Shown in pieces: positions 16,378-21,851 of a stretch of DNA of 21,851 bases. Below the pieces are notes generated by a model, which worked only from the letters and a program-made list of their open reading frames with translations, ran no database searches and was not told the DNA's origin. The stretch covers positions 1 to 21,851 of the forward strand of contig JBFSVS010000015.1 in assembly GCA_041263285.1 (NCBI GenBank), in the 5' to 3' direction. Each line of letters begins with the position of its first letter. Position 1 is the first letter of the stretch. Both the position numbers and the translations under genes were made by a program. Source of the stretch: Acidiparvus fluvialis (lineage in GTDB: Bacteria; Acidobacteriota; Holophagae; Holophagales; Holophagaceae).

Positions 16378-16809
16378 TTAATCGACGACATCCACACCCA
16401 TAGAGCGCGCAGATCCAGCGATAGAGCGCATGGCAGCTTCGAGACTGCCTGCATTCATATCAGCCATTTTAGTTTTTGCAATTTCTTCAATTTGTTTTTT
16501 AGTAATAGTTCCAACCTTCGTTTTATTCGGCGTAGGACTCCCTTTCTCAAGGCCAATCTTCTTTTTAATTAAAACGGCCGCAGGAGGAGTTTTTAAAATG
16601 AAACTAAAGGATCTATCGGCATACACCGTTATCACGCAAGGAAGGGTAGTCCCTTTTTCGGTCAGCGTTACTGACTTGGCATTAAACTGCTTTACAAACT
16701 CCATGATATTGACACCGTGTTGACCCAAGGCAGGACCAACCGGAGGAGCGGGCGTTGCTTCACCTGCAGGCAACTGCAGTTTGATATATGCTGAGATTTT
16801 TTTAGCCAT
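16378..16809 (-). CDS. rplK: 50S ribosomal protein L11
   Basis: L11 (143 aa) binds the GTPase-associated region of 23S rRNA and is needed for factor binding and the stringent response. The N-terminal domain has the proline-rich PAPPVGPALGQHGVNI motif. The C-terminal RNA-binding domain ends with IAGSARSMGVDVVD. The start is the ATG at 16809 (MAKKISAY), which has the usual family N-terminus and an AGGAAGG upstream. The in-frame ATG at 16842 would add 11 untypical residues. It follows nusG after about 116 bases. Confidence 0.98.
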   Translation of the reverse strand: MAKKISAYIKLQLPAGEATPAPPVGPALGQHGVNIMEFVKQFNAKSVTLTEKGTTLPCVITVYADRSFSFILKTPPAAVLIKKKIGLEKGSPTPNKTKVGTITKKQIEEIAKTKMADMNAGSLEAAMRSIAGSARSMGVDVVD

Positions 16810-16866
16810 GTGTACTTGCCTTCCTGCGAGAGATTCCATCAAATGATGGCAACAACCGCCTTAAAA

Positions 16867-16890
16867 GTGTGGAGGGGGGGACCCCAACAC
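16867..16890 (-). promoter_or_regulatory. G/C-run imperfect hairpin between nusG and rplK
   Basis: GTGT (16867-16870) and ACAC (16887-16890) flank a run of seven G on the plus strand and a CCCC, giving an imperfect stem followed by a U-rich stretch on the minus strand. It may be a weak attenuator separating nusG from the L11-L1 part of the operon. I found no clear promoter in this gap. Confidence 0.28.
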
Positions 16891-16925
16891 CACCAGGTTG
16901 AAATGAGAATGAAAATGTCTAAAAA

Positions 16926-17543
16926 CTAACGTTTTTCGACTTGAATAAAATCGAGTTCCACAGGGGTACTTCGACCGAAGACCGTCACCATGACACGCAC
17001 GGTAGATCGCTCTTCTTGTATTTCTTCGACATCTCCTTCGAAATTAGCGAAGGGACCATCAATGATACGAACCTTTTGACCTTTTTCAAAGGAAAATTTA
17101 GGTTTGGGCTTCTCTTGGGTCTCCACTTGATGATGCATAATCTGGCTAACTTCATCTTCTGTCAAGGGAACAGGGCGTTTTTTATTGGGGCTCACAAAAC
17201 TAGTAACCTTGGGGGTATTGCGTACCAAATGCCAGTCCGTATCGGACATTTCCCAAGCACCTGACTCGGTTTGCGTCACGGCAATTTGAACTAAAACATA
17301 ACCCGGGAAAGATTTTCGGGTCTTAGTAACGCGCTCTCGTTTGCCCGTTTTAGAATCCTGTTTCATTTCTTCATAAGTTTCTTCGGGTACGTGAAGATCC
17401 CCGAAGTGATCTTGGCGAAGTTCCATCTGAATTCGCTGTTTTAGTTGAGCAACCACCTTGGTTTCATACCCGGAATAGGTATGAATGATAAACCAAGCTA
17501 GTTTCTTCCCCTGGATCACTGTCTCGTTCACTGTATCTGACAT
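16926..17543 (-). CDS. nusG: Transcription termination/antitermination factor NusG
   Basis: NusG (205 aa) binds the beta' clamp of elongating polymerase, and links to Rho and ribosomal protein S10. The NGN domain is seen from AWFIIHTYSGYETKVV (about 16-31) to about residue 135, including SFPGYVLVQ and a WHLVRNTPKVTSFV segment. The KOW domain follows a charged Lys/Glu/Pro linker: KGQKVRIIDGPFANFEGDV (about 154-172), VRVMVTVFGRSTPVEL. AGAGG lies 5 bases before the ATG. It is 24 bases after secE, the standard secE-nusG pair. Confidence 0.98.
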   Translation of the reverse strand: MSDTVNETVIQGKKLAWFIIHTYSGYETKVVAQLKQRIQMELRQDHFGDLHVPEETYEEMKQDSKTGKRERVTKTRKSFPGYVLVQIAVTQTESGAWEMSDTDWHLVRNTPKVTSFVSPNKKRPVPLTEDEVSQIMHHQVETQEKPKPKFSFEKGQKVRIIDGPFANFEGDVEEIQEERSTVRVMVTVFGRSTPVELDFIQVEKR

Positions 17544-17567
17544 GAGTGCCTCTAAAATCCTGAGCGT

Positions 17568-17759
17568 CTAACTTTTAGGAAGAAAATAACCGAAGCTTCG
17601 AGAAAATATCCAATCGATGCTCCACAGAAAAAGTCCAACAAAGACCGAGATCGAAATAACTGTCCAAGATGCACTCCTCACTTTTGATTGGCTCGGCCAA
17701 TCAACATGACTGAGTTCTTCCATGAAATCGGCTGTTTGTTTTTTAATCAAAGAAATCAA
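17568..17759 (-). CDS. secE: Preprotein translocase subunit SecE, TTG start
   Basis: Small subunit (63 aa) of the SecYEG translocon, in the inner membrane. It has an amphipathic N-terminal helix ending in the conserved ELSHVDWPS segment (W at residue 21), then one membrane span at about 33-50 (VISISVFVGLFLWSID). The start is TTG at 17759, chosen because GGAG lies exactly 6 bases upstream. The only internal ATG, at the FMEEL segment, would remove part of the conserved helix. This is a single-span SecE rather than the three-span E. coli form. Confidence 0.93.
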   Translation of the reverse strand: MISLIKKQTADFMEELSHVDWPSQSKVRSASWTVISISVFVGLFLWSIDWIFSRSFGYFLPKS

Positions 17760-17784
17760 ATGTGGCTCCGTATATGGGATAAGT

Positions 17785-17860
17785 TGGCAGGGGAGACAGG
17801 AATCGAACCCGCGACCGTCGGATTTGGAGTCCGAAGCTCTACCAACTGAGCTACTCCCCT
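17785..17860 (-). tRNA. tRNA-Trp (anticodon CCA)
   Basis: A 76-base cloverleaf with acceptor stem AGGGGAG/CTCCCCT, a D-arm TAGCTCAGTTGGTAGAGC, anticodon loop CTCCAAA giving anticodon CCA, T-loop GGTTCGATTCC and an encoded 3' CCA. It lies within the operon between rpmG and secE. Confidence 0.97.
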
Positions 17861-17890
17861 AAAAATCCAACGAAAAGACCTAAAAGGGGT

Positions 17891-17925
17891 TGCATCGCAA
17901 GCCTAGGCTTTAGTCTCGCGATGCA
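17891..17925 (-). repeat. Nested palindrome at the rpmG-tRNA-Trp junction
   Basis: TGCATCGC (17891-17898) and GCGATGCA (17918-17925) are perfect inverted repeats. They enclose a second perfect 12-base palindrome, AAGCCTAGGCTT (17899-17910). The structure overlaps the last codons and stop of rpmG. It is followed on the minus strand by ACCCCTTTTAGG, a weak U-tract, then the tRNA. It is probably an RNA-processing or partial-termination hairpin. Confidence 0.5.
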
Positions 17926-18055
17926 CCGTGACGCGCTTGAGTCGACGACAATACTTCTTCAACTCAATTTTTTCAGTGTGAGTTCTTCGATTTTTTGTGG
18001 TGGTGTAATTTTTATCACCACATTCTTGGCACTGAAGGGTAATGATTTCGCGCAC
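17903..18055 (-). CDS. rpmG: 50S ribosomal protein L33, GTG start
   Basis: A 50-residue ribosomal protein beginning MREIITLQCQECGDKNY and ending RVTVHRETKA. It has C9 and C12 of the first zinc knuckle and C36 in KYCRRLK, but lacks the fourth cysteine, because the usual CxxC second knuckle reads CRRL. Zinc binding is therefore doubtful; cysteine-poor L33 forms are common. AGAGG lies 6 bases before the GTG. It sits 29 bases after tuf and before tRNA-Trp, the usual tuf-rpmG-secE order. The whole reading frame is too short for a 60-residue cutoff. Confidence 0.94.
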   Translation of the reverse strand: MREIITLQCQECGDKNYTTTKNRRTHTEKIELKKYCRRLKRVTVHRETKA

Positions 18056-18084
18056 GTTAAACCTCTAAAAGGAGAAGATCGATT

Positions 18085-19287
18085 TTAAGCGATGATGTTA
18101 CTCACATTACCGGCACCAACCGTACGTCCACCTTCACGAATGGCGAACTTGAGGCCTTTGTCCATAGCAATAGGAGCAATCAATTCGACTTCGAGCGTGA
18201 TGTTATCGCCGGGCATAACCATTTCTCGTCCTGCTTCTAGTTTGATCGAGCCGGTCACGTCAGTAGTTCGGAAATAGAATTGAGGACGGTAATTGTTAAA
18301 GAACGGAGTATGACGTCCGCCTTCCTCTTTGGTCAGGACATAGATTTGAGCTGTGAATTTGGTGTGAGGGGTAATACTGCCGGGTTTAGCGAGAACTTGG
18401 CCGCGTTCAACGTCTTTACGTTCAACACCGCGAAGCAAAATACCAGCATTGTCACCAGCCTGACCTTCGTCGAGGCTCTTACGGAACATTTCGACTCCTG
18501 TCACAACCTTCTTTTCGGTTGCCTTAAGGCCGATGATTTCAATTTCTTCCCCGACTTTCACGACACCCGCCTCAATACGACCCGTCACAACGGTTCCTCG
18601 ACCCGTGATAGTGAAGACGTCCTCTACGGGCATGATAAAGGGTTTATCAATATCGCGCTTGGGAGTGGGAATGTATTTGTCGACTTCAGCCATCAAATCC
18701 AAAATACACTTGCATTTAGGATCGTCAGGATTACCGGTAGCAGCAATAGCATCGAGGGCTTGACGAGCTGAACCGCCAACGATGGGAATTTCGTCTCCAG
18801 GGAATTGGTAGGACTTGAGTAAGTCACGAATTTCTTCTTTGACGAGATCCGCTAACTCAGGGTCAGCGATATCCATCTTGTTCAAGAAGACCACCATCGC
18901 TGGCACACCGACTTGGCGAGCCAAGAGAATGTGTTCCCGTGTTTGAGGCATCGGACCGTCCGTGGCTGCAACAACAAGAATTGCACCGTCCATCTGAGCA
19001 GCACCGGTGATCATGTTTTTCACATAATCGGCGTGACCTGGGCAATCCACGTGGGCATAATGACGAGCTTCCGTCTGATATTCCACATGAGCGGTGTTAA
19101 TGGTGATACCACGAGCTTTTTCTTCCGGAGCAGAGTCGATCTGTTCATAGGATTTAGTTTCGCCACCAAATTTTTTGGAAAGCACGAAAGTAATCGCAGC
19201 AGTGAGAGTCGTCTTACCATGATCAACATGGCCGATGGTGCCGATATTGATATGGGGTTTAGAACGATCAAATTTTTCTTTGGCCAC
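18085..19287 (-). CDS. tuf: Elongation factor Tu, GTG start
   Basis: EF-Tu (400 aa) delivers aminoacyl-tRNA to the ribosome. GTPase motifs are intact: G1 GHVDHGKT (about 19-26), switch I RGITINTAHVEY, G3 DCPGHADYV, G4 NKMD and G5 GSAR. Domains 2 and 3 follow, with RGTVVTGRIEAG and the C-terminal GGRTVGAGNVSNI. A short insertion near residues 185-200 carries a CKC triplet. The GTG start has AGGAGG 5 bases upstream. It is preceded at 53 bases by tRNA-Thr, so the tRNAs and tuf are probably cotranscribed, as in the E. coli tyrU-glyT-thrT-tufB unit. Confidence 0.98.
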   Translation of the reverse strand: MAKEKFDRSKPHINIGTIGHVDHGKTTLTAAITFVLSKKFGGETKSYEQIDSAPEEKARGITINTAHVEYQTEARHYAHVDCPGHADYVKNMITGAAQMDGAILVVAATDGPMPQTREHILLARQVGVPAMVVFLNKMDIADPELADLVKEEIRDLLKSYQFPGDEIPIVGGSARQALDAIAATGNPDDPKCKCILDLMAEVDKYIPTPKRDIDKPFIMPVEDVFTITGRGTVVTGRIEAGVVKVGEEIEIIGLKATEKKVVTGVEMFRKSLDEGQAGDNAGILLRGVERKDVERGQVLAKPGSITPHTKFTAQIYVLTKEEGGRHTPFFNNYRPQFYFRTTDVTGSIKLEAGREMVMPGDNITLEVELIAPIAMDKGLKFAIREGGRTVGAGNVSNIIA

Positions 19288-19340
19288 AGGGACCTCCTAA
19301 AAAATAAAAGTTAAAAAAACAAAAAGATAAAGAAAACAAA

Positions 19341-19415
<75 letters not shown>

Positions 19416-19433
19416 CATAACACTTGGCAGCGA

Positions 19434-19509
<76 letters not shown>

Positions 19510-19537
19510 CTGATGCACAACGCAAGAAGTTTAATAA

Positions 19538-19625
19538 TGGTGCCGAGAGAAGGATTCGAACCTCCGTAGGGCGTCAGCCCGGCAGATTTACAGTCTGCTG
19601 CCATTAACCACTCGGCCATCTCGGC
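19538..19625 (-). tRNA. tRNA-Tyr (anticodon GTA)
   Basis: An 88-base class II tRNA with acceptor GCCGAGA/TCTCGGC, anticodon stem GCAGA/TCTGC with loop CTGTAAA (anticodon GTA), a long variable arm CGGGCTGACGCCC and encoded CCA. First RNA of the unit. Confidence 0.97.
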
Positions 19626-19674
19626 ATTGCGCCTTCTGGAAGGGCATGATCGAAAGATACGGGCAAAAAACCAC

Positions 19675-19740
19675 TTTGGAATCTCCTCGAAGATTCCAAA
19701 TAACATTCTGAAATGAAGTCAGAATTTCCCATGCTGGGAA
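19675..19740 (-). promoter_or_regulatory. Leader of the tRNA-tuf operon with three adjacent perfect stem-loops
   Basis: Reading in the transcribed direction: stem 1 is TTCCCA-GCA-TGGGAA (19740-19726), which begins at about the predicted +1. Stem 2 is ATTCTGA/TCAGAAT (19725-19705), directly adjacent. Stem 3 is TTTGGAATCT/AGATTCCAAA (19700-19675), ten pairs with a 6-base loop, followed 4 bases later by six U residues. Stem 3 could act as a leader terminator or as a processing site before tRNA-Tyr. Confidence 0.6.
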
Positions 19741-19745
19741 TAGAA

Positions 19746-19774
19746 AATATAGCACTTAGCCTGCTCTTCCTCAA
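19746..19774 (-). promoter_or_regulatory. Promoter of the tRNA-Tyr-Gly-Thr-tuf operon
   Basis: The minus strand reads TTGAGG, a 17-base spacer ending in TGC, then TATATT. That is a sigma70-type -35 (4 of 6), optimal spacing and an extended -10 (5 of 6). Predicted start is near 19739. This is the best promoter in the window and suits the most highly expressed operon. Confidence 0.78.
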
Positions 19775-19810
19775 GGGAAAAACAAATCTAATGGGTCTCC
19801 TGCCCAATCT

Positions 19811-20542
19811 TTATGGGCTCTTTGTCCTGACTGCAAGAACCCGAAAAAGGGCGATGGCTGTGGCCGCAGAGGCGTTCAAGCTCTCCGTGGACCCCGGCAT
19901 TGGAATATGGAGGCGTCGATCACACCGTTCACTAATTTTTTGATGCAGCCCCTCGCCTTCCGATCCAATGACCAAAACAAGAGAGCGGTCAAAGGCCTCA
20001 TTGAGGTAATTATCCGTTTCATCTCCCGACGATAATCCATAAATCCAAGCACCTGCATCTTTGAGATCGTCGAGCGCTCGGCCTAAATTAGTGACACGAG
20101 CAATGGGTACACGACCGGCAGTTCCTGCGCTCGCTCGGACAGCGGATTCGGTAAGACTCGCCGAACGGCGTTCCGGGAGAATAACTCCATCGACTCCCGC
20201 TGCCGAACAAGTTCTCAGGATCGCACCTAAATTTTGTGGGTCCATGATGCCGTCGAGGGCAACGAGAAGGACTTGATTTTTCTTTGAATTCATCAAGGGG
20301 AAAAAAGTAGCCAGTTCAACATAGGCGATTTCAGAGCCCTCTCCAATCATGCCTTGGTGCCGGATCCCATTGGACTTGCGGTCAAGAGCTTCGGGGGGTT
20401 CTTGGTGGATCACGACGCGAGCTTCTCGGGCTAGTTTTCGAAAAGGAGTCACACGATCCCAAATGGTTGACGAGATCCAAAGCGTGTGGAGTTCACCTCG
20501 ATGAAGTGCCTCCTCGCATGCATGGGGGCCTAAGAATTTCAT
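19811..20542 (-). CDS. rlmB: TrmH/SpoU-family 23S rRNA 2'-O-methyltransferase (RlmB-like)
   Basis: SAM-dependent RNA ribose methyltransferase (243 aa) with the SPOUT knot fold. By family it methylates G2251 in the P-loop of 23S rRNA. The N-terminal substrate-binding domain (about 1-80, starting with the GPHACEEAL segment) is typical of RlmB. The three SpoU motifs are visible: ALDGIMDPQNLGAILRTC (motif 1), LVLVIGSEGEGL (motif 2) and IPMPGSTESLNASAATAI (motif 3). It starts only 3 bases after the upstream FadL-type gene, with no clear Shine-Dalgarno, so translation is probably coupled. Other TrmH-family targets (tRNA) are possible; RlmB is favoured by the N-terminal domain. A short GCCCA/TGGGC hairpin overlaps its stop, too weak to call a terminator. 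Confidence 0.88.
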   Translation of the reverse strand: MKFLGPHACEEALHRGELHTLWISSTIWDRVTPFRKLAREARVVIHQEPPEALDRKSNGIRHQGMIGEGSEIAYVELATFFPLMNSKKNQVLLVALDGIMDPQNLGAILRTCSAAGVDGVILPERRSASLTESAVRASAGTAGRVPIARVTNLGRALDDLKDAGAWIYGLSSGDETDNYLNEAFDRSLVLVIGSEGEGLHQKISERCDRRLHIPMPGSTESLNASAATAIALFRVLAVRTKSP

Positions 20543-20545
20543 AAA

Positions 20546-21851
20546 CTAGAAGCGCGTCTTATAGCCGATAGCAATCATGTGCCCCATGCCTTCAACTCCG
20601 ACCGGAGTTCCGGTGGGACTAAATCCGCCTGAATTCCAAGAGCCGTCTAGAGTCTTCGACTCGATGTCGCGAGATTGTCGAATTTGATAACCCAAATTCC
20701 ACTCTCCACCCCACCCGATATAACTAAAGCCCGCAGAAAATGTCGAGCTCGCAGCTCCTCCCAAAATGGGATTTACATAAACATCGGAAAGTGTTGATTG
20801 ATCCTGAGAAAATCCTGCGCGAAGAGTCCAGCTTTGATTCAGTGTGATATCTGCACCTAGGGAGAGCCCTATACTAGGCCGTCCACTGCGAAGGCTATTT
20901 GCGGACGGGGCAAAAGATAAAACGGAAGGGGTACTGATGGTTCCCGAAACGTTTACTAAAGACGGCCAATCGGGAATGGAAAAATTACCAAACATTCGTC
21001 GTACATCTAATTCCATCGTGAAGGTTGTATTAGGGCGAAACCTTATGCCCCATGTTAGGCGACTTGGAAGTTCTAGGCTCCCCGTGCCGGGTCGCGATGT
21101 GGTGTTAGCCGTGAGAGTCAAGCCCGACGCAATTCCACCAACAAGGGGGTTGCCGAAGCCAGTATTGGAATAAAAGAGCGGGGCGCCTGACAGTGTTGAA
21201 GAGAGAGGCAGAGACTTTTGGAGGCCTGATTGGTAAGCAAAACCCATACTCCATCTTGAATTTATGGCCCATCGACCACCAACTTGAAAAACAGGACTGC
21301 TTATCGATGCGGATTGCATTAGACGCTGTTCAAAAACTCCAAGCGAAGGGTTCACTGCGGAAACGGGAGCGTTAGGATTGGAGGGAATAACCCCTCGTAA
21401 TGAGAGACCGCCAATATAATCCGTGGTAAGCATCCCCATGCCTATACCCAAAGAAAATTCAGGATGCGTTGAGGGAGAAAAGGCAATTTGAGCGAGAGTT
21501 TGTCGACCCACAAGAGATAGTCGATCTCCGAAAAAGCGAGTAAAGGATCCACTCCCAAAATCTAAGTGTCTCGAGAATGTACTTTCAGAATGAAGACCCA
21601 AGCTCCATGAAGGATTAAGTTTCCAAGCTAATCCAAAGGCGGGGATGGATCGATTACGGTCTGAAGAATAGAGGGTGGTTTGATTTGATTGGAGTGTTTG
21701 CTGAGTGGATTGCATTTCCAAACCGAGCGAAATAAATACTGATCGACTGTCTTGAAGAGTGGTGAGCAAAGCTGGATTGAAAGTTGATGCCTCAAGGCTT
21801 CTTCCATAAGAGACCTGAGCTCCTGAACGGGCAATGCCCACAGGGTCCGAG
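20546..21851 (-). CDS. FadL/OmpP1/TodX-family outer-membrane protein, 5' end outside window
   Basis: Outer-membrane beta-barrel of the family that carries long-chain fatty acids or other hydrophobic compounds. About 434 residues are visible, and the frame stays open to the window edge. The GTG at 21841 is therefore not the real start, and the signal peptide lies outside. Evidence: near the visible N-terminus GIARSGAQVSYGRSLEASTF is followed by NPALL, matching the conserved G-A...NPA motif of the mature FadL start. Alternating hydrophobic strands and aromatic girdles follow (for example WSLGLHSESTF, WRLG-type turns, MELDVRRMFG). The C-terminus ends in phenylalanine (YKTRF), the usual BamA recognition signature. 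The gene precedes rlmB by 3 bases. The substrate is unknown. Confidence 0.8.
   Translation of the reverse strand, partial: SDPVGIARSGAQVSYGRSLEASTFNPALLTTLQDSRSVFISLGLEMQSTQQTLQSNQTTLYSSDRNRSIPAFGLAWKLNPSWSLGLHSESTFSRHLDFGSGSFTRFFGDRLSLVGRQTLAQIAFSPSTHPEFSLGIGMGMLTTDYIGGLSLRGVIPSNPNAPVSAVNPSLGVFEQRLMQSASISSPVFQVGGRWAINSRWSMGFAYQSGLQKSLPLSSTLSGAPLFYSNTGFGNPLVGGIASGLTLTANTTSRPGTGSLELPSRLTWGIRFRPNTTFTMELDVRRMFGNFSIPDWPSLVNVSGTISTPSVLSFAPSANSLRSGRPSIGLSLGADITLNQSWTLRAGFSQDQSTLSDVYVNPILGGAASSTFSAGFSYIGWGGEWNLGYQIRQSRDIESKTLDGSWNSGGFSPTGTPVGVEGMGHMIAIGYKTRF

Noticed and set aside
18660..18760. CKC triplet in the EF-Tu insertion as a metal site
   Set aside because: Only two cysteines without a partner pair; short insertions with a single KC in this EF-Tu region occur in other bacteria.
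19802..19818. GCCCA/TGGGC hairpin at the rlmB stop as a terminator
   Set aside because: The stem is only five pairs and no U-tract follows directly; the later T-rich stretch is the approach to the tRNA operon promoter.

Overview
This window comes from the chromosome of a Gram-negative (diderm) bacterium of moderate GC (a little under 50% by eye). The diderm call rests on a Wza-type polysaccharide export protein, a Wzz-type chain-length regulator and a FadL-family outer-membrane barrel. RNA polymerase beta' resembles the proteobacterial type, with an E. coli-like length and an apparent insertion after the trigger-loop segment. I cannot assign a phylum: beta carries a cysteine-rich insertion that I do not know from the model species. 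I saw no mobile element, CRISPR array, prophage gene or broken gene.

Layout. Positions 1-5425 hold envelope-polysaccharide genes on the minus strand: a partial wza-like gene, a WecA/MraY-family glycosyl-1-phosphate transferase and a wzz-like gene. The RNA-decay gene pnp lies between them on the plus strand. From 5536 to 19740 the minus strand is one large information-processing cluster. In order of transcription it reads: promoter, leader with three stem-loops, tRNA-Tyr, tRNA-Gly, tRNA-Thr, tuf, rpmG, tRNA-Trp, secE, nusG, rplK, rplA, rplJ, rplL, rpoB, rpoC, then a textbook intrinsic terminator. Upstream of this cluster, also on the minus strand, rlmB follows a 5'-truncated FadL-type gene by 3 bases.

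How the genes work together. The cluster supplies three tRNAs and EF-Tu, a large-subunit zinc-ribbon protein, tRNA-Trp, the SecYEG subunit SecE, the elongation/termination factor NusG, the L11/L1 and L10/L7-L12 stalk proteins, and both large RNA polymerase subunits. RlmB (23S rRNA methylation) and PNPase (RNA turnover) are functionally related neighbours. Several gene junctions carry large perfect hairpins: rplL-rpoB, rpmG-tRNA-Trp, pnp-wzz, the tRNA/tuf leader and the pnp leader. This suggests control by RNA structure or processing.

Most notable observation: RpoB has a roughly 60-residue insertion with eight cysteines (two predicted zinc sites) just before the conserved ECRERG segment. Its first half has the same W-x-C-x-C-x12-C-x-K-C spacing as the N-terminal zinc finger of RpoC encoded next door.
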